Assembly (NCBI GenBank): GCA_016647705.1
Contig: CM028326.1
Coordinates: forward strand, 45,228,785-45,292,784
Length of the DNA: 64,000 nt
Direction of reading: 5' to 3'
Source: Eucommia ulmoides
Lineage: Eukaryota > Streptophyta > Magnoliopsida > Garryales > Eucommiaceae
In this document: positions 1-24,746 of the stretch, piece after piece
How positions within the stretch are numbered: the stretch's first letter is position 1
How the letters are laid out: each line of letters begins with the position of its first letter
Notes under the pieces: model-generated
Seen by the model: the letters and a program-made list of their open reading frames with translations, nothing else
The model's database searches: none
What the model was told of the DNA's origin: nothing
Program-made: the position numbers and the translations under genes

Positions 1-2400
1 AAATCATCAAACCATGTAAAAAACATTCGAGAACGTCAAGAACACACCACGAACACATCAAGAACACGAAGAACACATGAAACCAAACTTAAATGAACTA
101 CGTGATGACCTAATCTTTAGTTACTCGCCAAAACCTGTAGGCAACCAACATATGGGTTTAGTCACCTTTAATAATAAAAACATATCATATTGCATTCTTG
201 GAACTACATGTTGACCTGATTCTTTGCGAAAAAAAGAATATGTAGGCAATTTTTATAAGGTTCGGTCGTTGAACAATATAAAAAACATAGTCATTTCATA
301 TCATTTTAAATATTGGAACTACATGCCGACCGAATTTCTTGTGAAAACAGGGATGTGTAGGAAGCCTTTATAAGGTTCAGTCGTTTATATTTTGTATCTT
401 ATATACTGCTTGGGTTGTCGCTAACTAGTTAGTATAATATTTACTGCTTACATCATGTCAAAAATGCAAAAAAAAGGTAAAAATTTTAAAGTTTTTACCT
501 TTAAAAGAGGGAATTGTTTTGTTAAAGCAAATCAAAGAAAATTACTTGGGTGTTATTTAAAAGTGAATATTCATATAGACTAAGGTATTATTTACGAACG
601 GGTGTCTTAGGGTGCTTAAAACCTTCCCCGAGTATAACTGTCCTCCAAACTTAAAAAAAATCTCTACTACAAGAACTGTACGAGTCAAAACACGGGTCAT
701 TTCAAAACAAAAAAATGAATTTCTAAAATCTCGGTAACCTAATACACCATTTAAGCCCATGCTAGGTAGCGACTCCTTTTCAAATATAAAATCCTGGCCT
801 AAGAAGTTTTTCAAAACCGACACCTTAAAAAGCCCTTGAAAAACTATTTTCAAAATGAACGGATTTGAAGGACTTAGAATAGAGGAATGAAACTTGTTTC
901 CTCTTCTTCCCGATTCCTACTTCCTATTCTATCAAAATCTAGGGTGCGTTATGAAGTATGAATGTAAAATGTAACATGATAAGAATTTTATTTTATTTAT
1001 GCAAAAGTAACGTAAAAAATTACTTATATGATTTTTATGCAATAATGGTTTTAATTTAAAGGGGCCAATGCAAAATGGTATGAATACGGGAATAAATTAG
1101 GGAAACTACATGAATTAATGTGATTATGCATGACAATAATTTAATTATCTAATATATATGAAAAATACAAGTGATGTAAGTGTCGTAACTAAGTGACATA
1201 GATTATGAAGTCTAAAAGAACCTATATGTGATGAAATATTAAAAAAAATAATTAAGTGGTGAAAATGTCCTAATAATGTCATCTAAATGACATAAGAAAT
1301 AAATATGGATTATAAAATCTAAAAGAACTATATGTAATGAAATATAAAAAGTGTAAGTGGTGAAAATATTCTAAATATGTCGTCTAACTGATACAAATGA
1401 TGTCTATTTTAAGTTTGCCTAATTAATTAAAAAAAAATATCGATTTAAAATTCCCTCAAATTTTATGGAGATGAGAATTGAAGGAAGATCGCTGAAACAA
1501 AGTTTGTTAAAATTAATCTTTCCAAAACTTAGGCAAAATCCCATGAAAAGGTTCATCGAAGGAAGAGATTTCTTAAAACCAAATGTTTCTAAATTTCATT
1601 CTACTTGGAGAATTTAAATGAGGTCATGGAAAATTCTCTCAAGATTTATCGAATTGTCGAATTCATCCTAAGATTTGTAATGATTAATTCTTACAAACTA
1701 AGGTTTTATTATTTTTCTTGTTTCTTTGGATTTTTTTTTTTTTTTTTGTTTTCTAGGATTTTTATAAGAAATAAAATGAAAGAAAAATTCACACAAAAAA
1801 AATAAAAAAATAAATATTCTTCACCTCACGCTCGAGGACTAAGTTTAAACACGAGAAATCTGCTTTGACATTTTCATCGGATCAACGGATGACCTATTTT
1901 TTTAGTTTTTTTATATGAATTGAAAAATGTAAAAAAAAAATAATAAAAGCAGCGAGATATGAGTGTCATCGTCTAATGCTCTGGGGTTCAGATTGAGAAC
2001 GAGGAACTCTGTCATGGCATTTTCATCAAGTCATTGGAAAATTACAGAAGAAAGAAACTTGCAGGAATTTAAATTATGAGAAACAAAAGCAATAATGAAG
2101 AAGAATTAAAAATCATAAAACAAACCTGTTCTTGCCAAGATTTTCGATGCTCGAGTTTCTCTATCTCGCAGACGGCTTCCTAAAAGGGCTCTCGCTAAGA
2201 ATCACTCTCTAAGAGGTTATTTCTCTTAATTTCTGAATGAATAAATTTGGAAGAGAAGAGTCCTATTTATAGAAAAAGATCAGCATAAAAATCACTTAGG
2301 AAACCCTAAAATTAGGTATAGCTGCCTAAAATCCAATCTAAGTTGGACAGGAAAATGGTAAATTTGGAAAAATGACAAAAAATCGAAGATTCTAGGCCTT
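1..2400. other. AT-rich intergenic DNA, no gene seen
   Basis: No reading frame here looks like a conserved protein. The segment is AT-rich with homopolymer runs. It holds two local tandem duplications. One is about 115 bp apart at 199-275 and 315-392, sharing ggaactacatg and the words around ttataaggttc. The other is at about 1190-1290 and 1300-1390, sharing ctaaaagaac and aagtggtgaaaat. These are probably old repeat debris. Confidence 0.6.
199..392. repeat. Imperfect direct duplication (about 77 bp units)
   Basis: Two diverged copies, 199-275 and 315-392, share ggaactacatg, a gaccga/gacctga core, tgtaggcaa/tgtaggaag, ttataaggttc and gtcgtt in the same order. No protein is encoded. The origin is unknown. 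Confidence 0.6.
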
Positions 2401-2464
2401 GGGCGGGTAAAATCACACGCCATTTCCCCTATTTATCTCGGCTTGACACGTGGCGCGAGACCAC

Positions 2465-2830
2465 CCCTCTCTCTCTCTCTCACACACACACATATGCGGT
2501 TGACATGGGCGAGGGTCCCATTGCTTCTCTCTCTCCCCCCTCATCACTTTTTCTTTGGCTAACAAGGTCTCCCTATTTTCCTTTTCTTTCTCTTCTCTCC
2601 CTCTCTTCCTCTTTTTCCTTTTTTTTTTCTCTTTCTCATGGCTACAGTAGGCCCCCCAATCTCTCTTTCTTATTCTTACTCTCTCTCTCTCTTCTGCTCT
2701 CTCTTTCTTTCTCTCTCACTCTCTTATTCTCTCTCATTCTTTTCTTTATTTCTTTTTTAATTTTCCCATTTTTCTTATTTTTGATTTTCCATCTTTTTTC
2801 TCCCTATTTTCTTTTCCTTTTCTTCCTTTC
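2465..2830. repeat. CT-rich low-complexity tract
   Basis: About 350 bp of almost pure pyrimidine on the + strand, preceded by short (CT)n and (CA)n runs. It keeps a 119-codon frame open (2505-2864) that reads as serine, leucine and phenylalanine only, so I do not treat that frame as a gene. Confidence 0.8.
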
Positions 2831-2869
2831 TATATTTTCTGAAGAAAAAAAAACTAAACTGTAAAATGA

Positions 2870-4080
2870 AACATAAATTTTTTTGCGGAGAGGTTAAAAT
2901 GTTGTGTACACAGTTTAGTGAATTTCTTTCTTGTATATTTTTATTAGAATATGTCATATTATAAAAACAAATTCAAATTATTGAGAAATTTAGTTCAAAG
3001 TAACCACATGATGGAATAGGTTTATATGGAGTATTGTGGATCATTACTTGGATTTTATCCAGTTATACATGTGTATCATGTCACAATTGAATTATGTAAC
3101 TATGTAAGTCATATATTGGAATGAGAATTATTTGAATGAGCTGAAAACATGAACTTGGTATGCAAACCTATTTAAATAAACACAAACATGAATTTAGCCA
3201 TACAAATCCTAAGTTTGAATTAACACAATAGCTTAATGTGAAAGTATATGTGAGTCTTTGAATTAGAAAAAAAATAGAATTTCTGTAGAAAACATGAATT
3301 TTGGCATACAAGTATGCATTGAATTTAATGCCTTCTCAAGATGAATTGTTCTCAGTTTCTTATGCCATCTTAGAATTGATGAGCTATGTTATCCAAACAT
3401 ATAAGCATTTGAATCATATTTGTCATGCAAACATATAAGAGTTTGAACCATAGCATGAACTCGGTTAATAAGCATGCTTGAATTTGAATGAAGAATTACC
3501 GGTTAAGCTCAAAAATAATTATTGTTCACCGTTTAAACCCATCTGCTTTTTCTTGCATCGAAAACTCTCATTTCCGATTATTTCTTGCACCGATTAGTCA
3601 TTTTTTTAAAAATGATCGGCGAAGAGATTACCGAAATGCCCTCTCGTGATTCGTGTAAGCATTGCTTTTCTGCTATCGCCAACGCCTTCGCAATGACGTA
3701 CTTCGTCCAGATCCAACGCCTTTCCCACCGTCGTCGACACCTTCCCTACCGTTGTTTTTCGGATCCGGCTTCTCTATCACCGTTGTCGTCCAGATCTTAG
3801 GTAAATGTAATGGCGGTGGATGATGAAACGACTTCAAGGCTGAAAGTGGGGATGAAGAGTAAGAGTATTTTTCCATCTTCAATTTGTATAGAAACAAACT
3901 TGAACATGACTTGGGTTTTCAATGAGTTTTCATCTAAAATGGTAAAGTGCACGAATCTAGAGAGAAATGGGAGGAGGAATGGAGTGCACATTTTTCAAGT
4001 TTGTGTGTGATAGGTCACTTCAAAATATCTTGACAAAATTACACTTTGTACTCTGCAATTTGCAGTTTTGTTTACTTAGA
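2870..4080. other. Intergenic, no gene seen
   Basis: AT-rich up to 3500. A short GC-richer stretch at about 3640-3860 (cgtcgtcgacacc-type words) keeps brief frames open on both strands, but none has a recognisable domain or a convincing start and splice context. It may be the eroded edge of a repeat. Confidence 0.5.
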
Positions 4081-4084
4081 TGTT

Positions 4085-4500
4085 GTGTTAATGTTATATG
4101 TAATATCCCCTTGAAATTAGACAGTGTTACATTCAACATTACTTTTGGATGTTACAGATAACATCCATGCTTAATACGATTCAATCTAAATGTTACGCGT
4201 AACATCCACATAAAAATATGTTTTGCATGTAACATCAACTGAAAATAATTATTGATATAAATGTTACATGTAACATCCATTGAAAATATATTTTAAAATA
4301 ATTACTGATTATAGATGTTACATGTAACATCCACTGATTTTTTTATTTTTTTATTTTTAATTTTGGCAATATTAGACAGTGTTACATTCAACACACATTG
4401 AAAGATGATATTTTGACAATATTAGACAATGTTACATTTAACACACACATTGCCTTTGGATGTTATATATAACATCCACGCATAATACAATCCATATGTC
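4085..4500. repeat. Array of near-perfect palindromes of the ATGTTACATGTAACAT type
   Basis: The words atgttacatgtaacatcca (about 4261 and 4315), atgttacgcgtaacatcca (about 4190), gatgttacagataacatcc (about 4147) and gatgttatatataacatcc (about 4459) recur at 40-130 bp spacing. They are separated by AT-rich DNA and by gtgttacattcaac words. Each core is its own reverse complement apart from one or two positions, so each can form a hairpin. No coding potential. Confidence 0.75.
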
Positions 4501-5059
4501 CAAAAATATGATTAGCATATCGTAAAAAAGATGACATTTTACTGATTAATACAGTGTAAAAATATTAATTTTACAATATCAGAAACTATGAAAAAAATTC
4601 ATGTATTTTGATATTAGCATTGAAAGTTACATATGTGGGGTATTTTAGTAAAAAAAAAGACAAAATGAGCTTCTGGTGCAAAAAAAAAATAGATGGGCTT
4701 GATCAATAATTTCTTCCGCATTTTGGGAGTTGCTGGTGCATACCCATTTTTTTCCTGAATATATATAAACTTGATATATAAACGTACATTTAATATCTGA
4801 ATGATCATTTTTTAACATGGGCTTGGTATGAAAGCATGTATAACATTGGTATGAAAGCACATAGATTTTTTTTGAAGGCATGATATTGATATCCAAAGCT
4901 CAAATTCATCCAATGATTTTTTTTTTGTTTTCAAGACATGAATGTGACATGCAAGCACATATTCACCATGAAAAACTATTCTTCTTCTTCTTCTTCGTTT
5001 AAAAAATAAACTTAATATGTAATCACAAATATGTACATACAAATGTAAATATTTTTTTC

Positions 5060-5860
5060 CTTTCTTTAATACCCGAACTTCAGAAAAATATCGCGGGGTG
5101 GCCCTATCTCCAAAGCATCATTTAGAAAACACAAATCGTGTGGAGTTTTTGGCGCGACCCAGGCATTGTAATCCTGAGAACCTTCCTCATCTCGGCGCCC
5201 AGGACTAAAGGGACAACTGATGATGGTATTTATGGGCGTCACTTCGTCAATAGTTGGGCCCCAGCCACGTGTCCATTTCCCATCTCCCTTCCTGGTCTCT
5301 AGGCGTCCCATCTTCAAGGACTTTGCTATTTTTCTCCAACAAGAGCAAGTTTTCTCAAGTAAATTGGATCAAACCCATGGCCTTTCACAACAGGCCACAA
5401 AGCCCAAGCCCATAGGATTATCTCCTCAAGCACTCTATTATGGGCTAAGCGCATGGTTTCGACTAATTAACTGCGCTCAAGGCTCCGATTAAGTGATAAT
5501 AATCGCCCTTTAATCCTATAAATACCAAGAGTCATTCAATGCTATAAAGTAATGCTCATTATTCTTATTGAAGCAATTGTGTCGCCTTTTTCCCCCAAGC
5601 TCTTACTTTCACGCCAGAGGGATTTCGCTGGACACACACCCAGTGGTTCCTTGTGTAGGTACTCGCTTTCTTGACGTCGGTTCTTAGGATCTCAGCTAGG
5701 CATTTGAAGAACACTTAACAAATGTTGGATCTCCAACTCTCCGAGACTCAAAACTCCACGACACCACTCCAACTCAGCATTAACTCATACGTGGAACTTG
5801 AACGGACCATATTGTTGGTGCTTGCCAATTCTCAACACCAACCAATTAGTTTATTGATTT
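5060..5860 (+). mobile_element. LTR-like retrotransposon fragment with TATA box
   Basis: GC-richer than its surroundings. It has a TATAAATA box at 5517-5524 preceded by CT/CA-rich upstream sequence, then a leader resembling the R-U5 part of plant gypsy-type LTRs, including a gccagagggatttcgctgga stretch. I could not find a partner copy, a primer-binding site or a target-site duplication, so the ends are approximate. It could be a solo LTR or a truncated element. Confidence 0.4.
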
Positions 5861-5869
5861 TATTTTGTT

Positions 5870-6750
5870 TGTGTTAATTTTAATTTATTAATTAAGTGAG
5901 CTTATAATTTAATTTGAGAAAAATTAGATTCAAGTTAACCCGATTTATTTAGTTTAATTTCATATATGTGGATTCATAATCTAATCATTAGTTTGATACA
6001 TGTAGATACATAATGCTAGTTCAAATTCAAACTAAATGAAAAAATTAATTTAATATTAAAAATTTAAAAATAGATTTAGAAAATAAATTAAAATTTGGCA
6101 GTTACTTTAAATTTTTCATTCAAGTACATTTCTATTTTTAATTTTAATACAAAATACATTTAAAGAAAAGAGACTACAAAAGTTGGAGTGACCATCTTAA
6201 ACTATATGTGCCATATTATTATTCATGTGTCATATCTCACAAATGCCACCCAAATTTGGCACATCTATTGGAGATCTTCTTAGTGCATGAGATGAGTGTC
6301 TATGCGTGGACTTTAAGGTATGCTAAATCATATATTTGGTCCTTCAAGTTTTATATTTATTTCAATCCTGTAAAATTAGAAACGTTGGTAATAATCTTAA
6401 TTGAAAAAAATATATTCTCAGTATGTGACCTTCTAATAGGGATATTTTTATCACTCTGCTAACCCTAAGTCGTTTTTATTTAATCTTTTCTAATAACGAC
6501 TCATATAAAGAGTAAGAGAAAGATGTTTGAATAATTATTAGGAGATAAAGTATTAGGTTTGTTAAAATGATAAAATGACAAAAAATATCCCTACTAGAAG
6601 CCAACACGGTGAGTACAACTTATTTTTCATTTAAAATCATCAGCAATGTATTTAATTTTGCAGGATTAAAACAAATGTGAAACTTGAGGGATGAAATATA
6701 TAATTTGACAAAACCTTAACGTTTCCATGGACACCTACCTCCAACTTTAA
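5870..6750. other. Intergenic AT-rich DNA, nothing recognised
   Basis: No convincing gene or repeat border. The one longer frame (6208-6462) has no recognisable motif and no supporting splice sites. Confidence 0.5.
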
Positions 6751-6752
6751 GG

Positions 6753-7137
6753 TCTGTTTGGATAGATGGAAGATGAAAGGAAAAGAAAATGATAAGGAAA
6801 AAACAAAAATCATGTTTGGTTGGATGAAAAATGGAAGGGAAAAGAAAATAAGATAGATAAAACACAAATTTTGAGACAATTTTTTTTTTCCTCACAAATT
6901 TGGGAGAAAAATGGAAGAAAAATGATTAAATGTATTAAAATTATAATTATACCCTTAATAATAGATTTTTTAATTTGGGAGAAAAATGATTAAAGGTATT
7001 AAAATTATAATTATACCCTTAATAATAGATTTTTTAATTTATTTTTGTAATATATGAGGGCAAAATAGTAAATTATATTAAAGTGAGTTATTTTCCCTCT
7101 TTTTATTTTCATTCCCAACCAAACAACACTAGAGAAA
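6753..7137. mobile_element. MITE-like element (PIF/Harbinger type ends)
   Basis: The left end reads ggtctgtttggatagatgg. The right end, reverse-complemented, reads gtgttgtttggttgggaatg. These are the loose GGxxxGTTTGG-type inverted ends typical of Tourist/Harbinger MITEs in plants. Inside is a tandem duplication of about 70 bp (about 6901-6975 and 6977-7042) carrying attataattataccctta in both copies. The target-site duplication is not clear. Confidence 0.45.
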
Positions 7138-7379
7138 ATAATTTTTCTTTCACAATGAATAAAAATAGAGTTTTTTTTTATTATATAATCCCCCATAGAG
7201 AGATCATTTAAAAAAAAAAAAAAAAATCATTTTTATATGTTTGGTTAGGGATCAGACCTTCTCGTACATAGAGTTTAGGTTTTAGTCCTCCAAAAAGACA
7301 AAAAGAGCAATAAAAAGACCTATATACCTCCGAACAAACCTAATACATTAACATTCAACCGTCCACTCACTCTCACCTT

Positions 7380-7770
7380 ATTCTCTCTCTATAAACTGGT
7401 TGGACCATACCAACTCTCTATCCTCTCTCACTCTAAACCATAGACATCTCTCTCTCAGTCTCTGTCTCTCTCAAGTCTGATATTCTCTTTCTAAATTCGC
7501 TCAATCGTCGATTCAATGCCATCAAGCCATCATCGTACAACTTCGTCGTCCAACCATTGTTTAGTGCCGTTTAGCCGTCGTCGTCCAGCCGCAGTCCATT
7601 GCGTCGCCCAACCCAACTGCTCGCCAGTTCTCTCTCTCTCTCTCTCTTCTTATCGGTCATTTATCAGATTTGGATTTCCAGATCTGAAATCCAGATCTAA
7701 GGTTTCTGATCTTGATTTAATACTTATTTTTAGCTTGGATTGGGTGCCAACCTTTCCTTGACTGTTATTC
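7380..7770 (+). promoter_or_regulatory. Promoter/leader-like CT-rich segment without a recognisable gene
   Basis: A ctctataaactgg TATA-like word at about 7386 is followed by long CT-rich runs and a GC-richer short frame (7516-7761). That frame has no known domain and falls into AT-rich DNA. The layout resembles the 5' end of a plant transcription unit, but no downstream coding exon on this strand could be linked to it. It may belong to a repeat or a non-coding transcript. Confidence 0.25.
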
Positions 7771-7919
7771 AAAATCTTAGATGTGTCTTATTCTACTGAT
7801 ATTTGCGAACTTGTTCTTCTCATATGGAGTAATGTTGGATACTTGGAATCTTTAATTTAGCAACCAAATTTGTTCTCTCATGTGGTTATGTAGCAACCTT
7901 AGTAGGCCATGAGTTTATA

Positions 7920-8270
7920 TATTTATTGTTCTTAGGTTTGTTCATTCGGCGATGATTTTCATTTTGGTGGTGTTCTTTGGTGGTGTTGATGCTCGATTCG
8001 GTGGTGTTGTTTGGCGGTGGTGATGCTCGTCTTCGATTCGAACAACGATCAGCCACCACTAGCCAGATCCGGCAACCACCGCCAGCCACCAGTCAAATTT
8101 GGACCTCCCCCACTCTCTCTATCTCTCTAGTTCATGGTAATTTTTTTTTCTGGTTTTGATGTTCGATTCGGCGGTGTTGTTTGTTTTCGCGGTGGTGATA
8201 TTTGGCGGTGGTGGTGATGTTTATTTTCGTTAACGTTAACACAGGTGTTGATGTTCGATTCGGTGGTGAG
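7920..8270 (+). repeat. GGTGGTGTT-type degenerate minisatellite
   Basis: Repeats of gatgctcgattcggtggtg, gatgttcgattcggcggtg and gatgttcgattcggtggtg at about 7986, 8158 and 8247, with ggcggtggtg words between them. This explains the short open frames on both strands. No protein family is recognised. Confidence 0.6.
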
Positions 8271-9480
8271 GGTGAAAATGTTCATTAACATTAACGTACA
8301 CCCATTTTTAATTTGCACACGGTTGGGTAATACTTGAAGTATTAACATTAACGCATACGAGACCGGGTTGTTTTTGTTCAATGTCTTTTTGATTGTGTTG
8401 AATTTTATAGATTGATTTTGCTCGATTTGTGGTGGAGGTGGATGAGGTGTTCATTTTTTTTAACGTTAATGTTAGTATTCTGGGATAACGTGAATATGTT
8501 AACGTTAATACAGAGAGACCCCAAAAAATGTGCATTAACGTTAACGCAACACGACCCCAACACACATTCAGATTTGAATTGAAAATTTTCTTATGGTCTG
8601 TTTGGTTCTTGGTTTTTTTTGGGGAATTTTTAGATCTAAATTGGATTTTTGTTGTGGCTATGAATGAGGTTGGAGATGGAGGAGGCATTAATTTTTACGT
8701 TAACGTTGGTATTGTGAGTGATTTTTATTTCACACATTTTCTGGACAACATAAATGCATTAACGTTTAACACAGAGAGAGACAACAAAATGCGCATTAAC
8801 GTGAACGCAAATTCACCCAAATGCGTTAACGTTAATCTACACAAAACAAATAAGAAAAAAGACGTTAATGTGAAACACATACACACACGAAAAGAAAAAA
8901 AAAAACATTAACGTTAACAAATAAGGAAATCAGGAAAAAAGTAACAAAATGTGCATTAACGTTAACGTAAACTCACCCAAATGTGTTAACGTTAATGTAC
9001 ACAAAACAAATAAGGAAAGAGGCGGTAATGTGAAATACACACACAAAAAAAAAAAAAAAAAAATGCATTAACATTAACAAATAAACAAATAAGGAAAGAT
9101 GCAACAAAATGTGCATTAACGTTAACGTTAATGCATACAAAACAAATAAGGAAAAATGTTGTAATGTGAAACAGACAAAAAAATAAAAATAAAAATGTAT
9201 TAACGTTAACACACACACACAGATGGACAAGATGCGTTAACGTAAATATACACAAAATATGTTAAATATTCAAAAAACAAATCACACAACACGTCTTGTG
9301 GTGAAATGAGTTAACATTAACGTAACGCACAAAACAGACAGATTGGGAGATAATGCGTTAACTATGCAAAAATAAAAAATAAAAAATTGGATGCAATAAC
9401 GTTAACGTCAATTCCCAATGTAATATTGTAATATAGGCAATAGGTATTGCTTGAAGTGTTTTACATTAACGTTAACACCC
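8220..9480. repeat. Dispersed array of palindromic GTTAACGTTAAC (TTAACG) words
   Basis: About twenty loci in 1.26 kb carry (g)cattaacgttaacg or close variants, for example at about 8229, 8498, 8532, 8823, 8908, 8954, 9113, 9198, 9395 and 9463. Spacing is about 30-170 bp and irregular. GTTAACGTTAAC is its own reverse complement. Between the words are A-rich stretches and (CA)n. The reading frames here translate to Asn-Val repeats on both strands and are artefacts of the array. Confidence 0.85.
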
Positions 9481-9720
9481 TTTGTTGTCTAAATTTATTT
9501 TGTTGCATAAGGACAGAATGACAGACTTGTAAATAAATGTTAATATGGGAGCTAGAATGAAAGACTTTTTTCTAAAAAGTTTGTGGAGTCTGAAAACTTA
9601 ATTGTTTATGTCAGGGGGTCTGATTTCTCTATTAAGTCTCTATAAAGGACTAAAAAATTAATTACCCATAAAAATATTATCTTTCCATTTTTTTTTTATC
9701 TTTTCAATCAAATATACTTA

Positions 9721-10748
9721 CGGCTCATTTGGTTGGATGGAATGGAATGATGGTGGAATGGAATAAAAGAAGTAATAGAATGAAAGAAAAAATAGAATGG
9801 AATTGTCAATAGAATCACTGTTAAATTCTCTTGTTTGGTTAGTATGGAATGAGGGAAGGAATGAAATAGTAAAATTCTCATTATGCCCTTATGAAATTAT
9901 TAATTCGTTATCTTGTTTGGTTTGTATGAAATAAGTGAAGGAATGAAATAAAATATAATAAAATTCTCATTATGCTCTTATTACAAAATTTTATTATATT
10001 TCGCTATTTCATTCATTCCCTCATTTTATTATATTTCACTATTCCATTCAATTTTAAGTTTCTGTTCTCTAATTTCTATTTTTGTTCTCAATTTTTAGTT
10101 TCTATTCTCTAATTTCTATTTCTGTTCGCAATTTTCAATTTCCATTCTCAATTTTTCTTTATCTAATTTTCTGTTTTTTGTTCTCACTTTTCAATTTATG
10201 TTCTCAATTTTTTGTTTCTGTTCTCAATATTCTATTTCTGTTCTTAATTTTCTGTTTTTGTTCTCAATTTTCTGTTCTTTAAATTTTTGTTTTTGTTCTA
10301 AATTTTTAGTTTATGTTCTCAATTTTCTGTTTTTGTTCTTAATTTTTATTTTTTATTCTCAATTTTCAGTTTCCGTTCTCAATTTTAGGTTTTCTAATTT
10401 TATGTTTTTATTCTCAATTTTCAGTTTATATTCTCAATTTTCTGTTTCTGTTCATAATTTTTTGTTCTCAATTTTCTATTTCTTTTCTCAATTTTCTATT
10501 TATATTCTCTAATTTTTGTTTCTGTTTTTAATTTTTTATTTTTATTCTCAATTTTCAAGGGTTTAAATACAAAGGCTATTATGTAATTTAGGATGTTGAT
10601 TCCATTAGGTTGGAATTCCATTCTACCTTATCTCCAATGAAATTTCATTCCACTCTATTTCATTATGTGATTCGAACTAAAAAACAAAATAAGAATTGAA
10701 GGCAGAATAGGATTTCATTCCGCTCCAATTCCCATCCAACCAATGCCG
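9721..10748. mobile_element. Non-autonomous PIF/Harbinger-like element with TTA target-site duplication
   Basis: The left end reads cggctcatttggttggatgg. The right end, read on the - strand, starts cggcattggttggatgg, giving inverted ends that differ by a short gap. The element is flanked by TTA on both sides (9718-9720 and 10749-10751), the three-base duplication typical of PIF/Harbinger. There is no transposase frame. Most of the interior (about 10050-10555) is a minisatellite, so this is a MITE-like passenger of about 1 kb. Confidence 0.75.
10050..10555. repeat. Minisatellite of about 15-16 bp (ttctgttctcaattt)
   Basis: Around thirty degenerate copies of a ttctgttctcaatttt-type unit lie head to tail inside the Harbinger-like element. 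The two open frames across it (10082-10282, 10198-10512) read as Phe/Ser/Leu/Cys repeats and are not genes. Confidence 0.85.
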
Positions 10749-10819
10749 TTAGTCTAAAAATATAAATTTCCCGAAAGAAAGCGTCGGTGTGACTAAAGTT
10801 GATACCATGCTTCATGCTT

Positions 10820-10930
10820 TTAGGCTGTGTTCCTTACTCCCACAAGCTATATCGCTCACATTTTCACTCTTTCAATTCACTGTCGCTGACTGTGCGTCGT
10901 ACATAGAATGTATGCCAGATTTTCCCTACG
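10820..10930 (+). other. Probable 5' untranslated exon of the glutamate receptor-like gene
   Basis: Upstream of the receptor start is a pyrimidine-rich stretch ending in ccctacg followed by gtatgcattc, a plausible splice donor at 10931. Untranslated first exons are common in this gene family. The matching acceptor between 10931 and 11122 is not obvious, and the 5' limit is a guess. Confidence 0.35.
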
Positions 10931-11122
10931 GTATGCATTCTACTTTATGAATAAAATCTGATTCTTGTTATTTTGTTTCTTTCCTCCTTTTTCTTTTCAA
11001 TCGTATTACACCTTTTTCGTTTGTGATTGGGTTATGATCGAAGGTCACTATACATTATATGGATAATAATGACTCAGATTTCGGAGTCAAACCAATTAGC
11101 CTTGCAAAGACATTCATGTATT

Positions 11123-24746
<13,624 letters not shown>

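Noticed and set aside
2505-2864. 119-codon open frame
   Set aside because: Product of a CT-rich tract (Ser/Leu/Phe only); no domain, no codon-use signal.
8308-8911. Overlapping 126-127 codon frames on both strands
   Set aside because: Kept open by the palindromic TTAACG array, which reads similarly on both strands; Asn-Val repeats, not protein-like.
10082-10512. Phe/Ser/Cys-rich frames resembling a membrane protein
   Set aside because: They are translations of a 15-16 bp minisatellite inside a Harbinger-like element.
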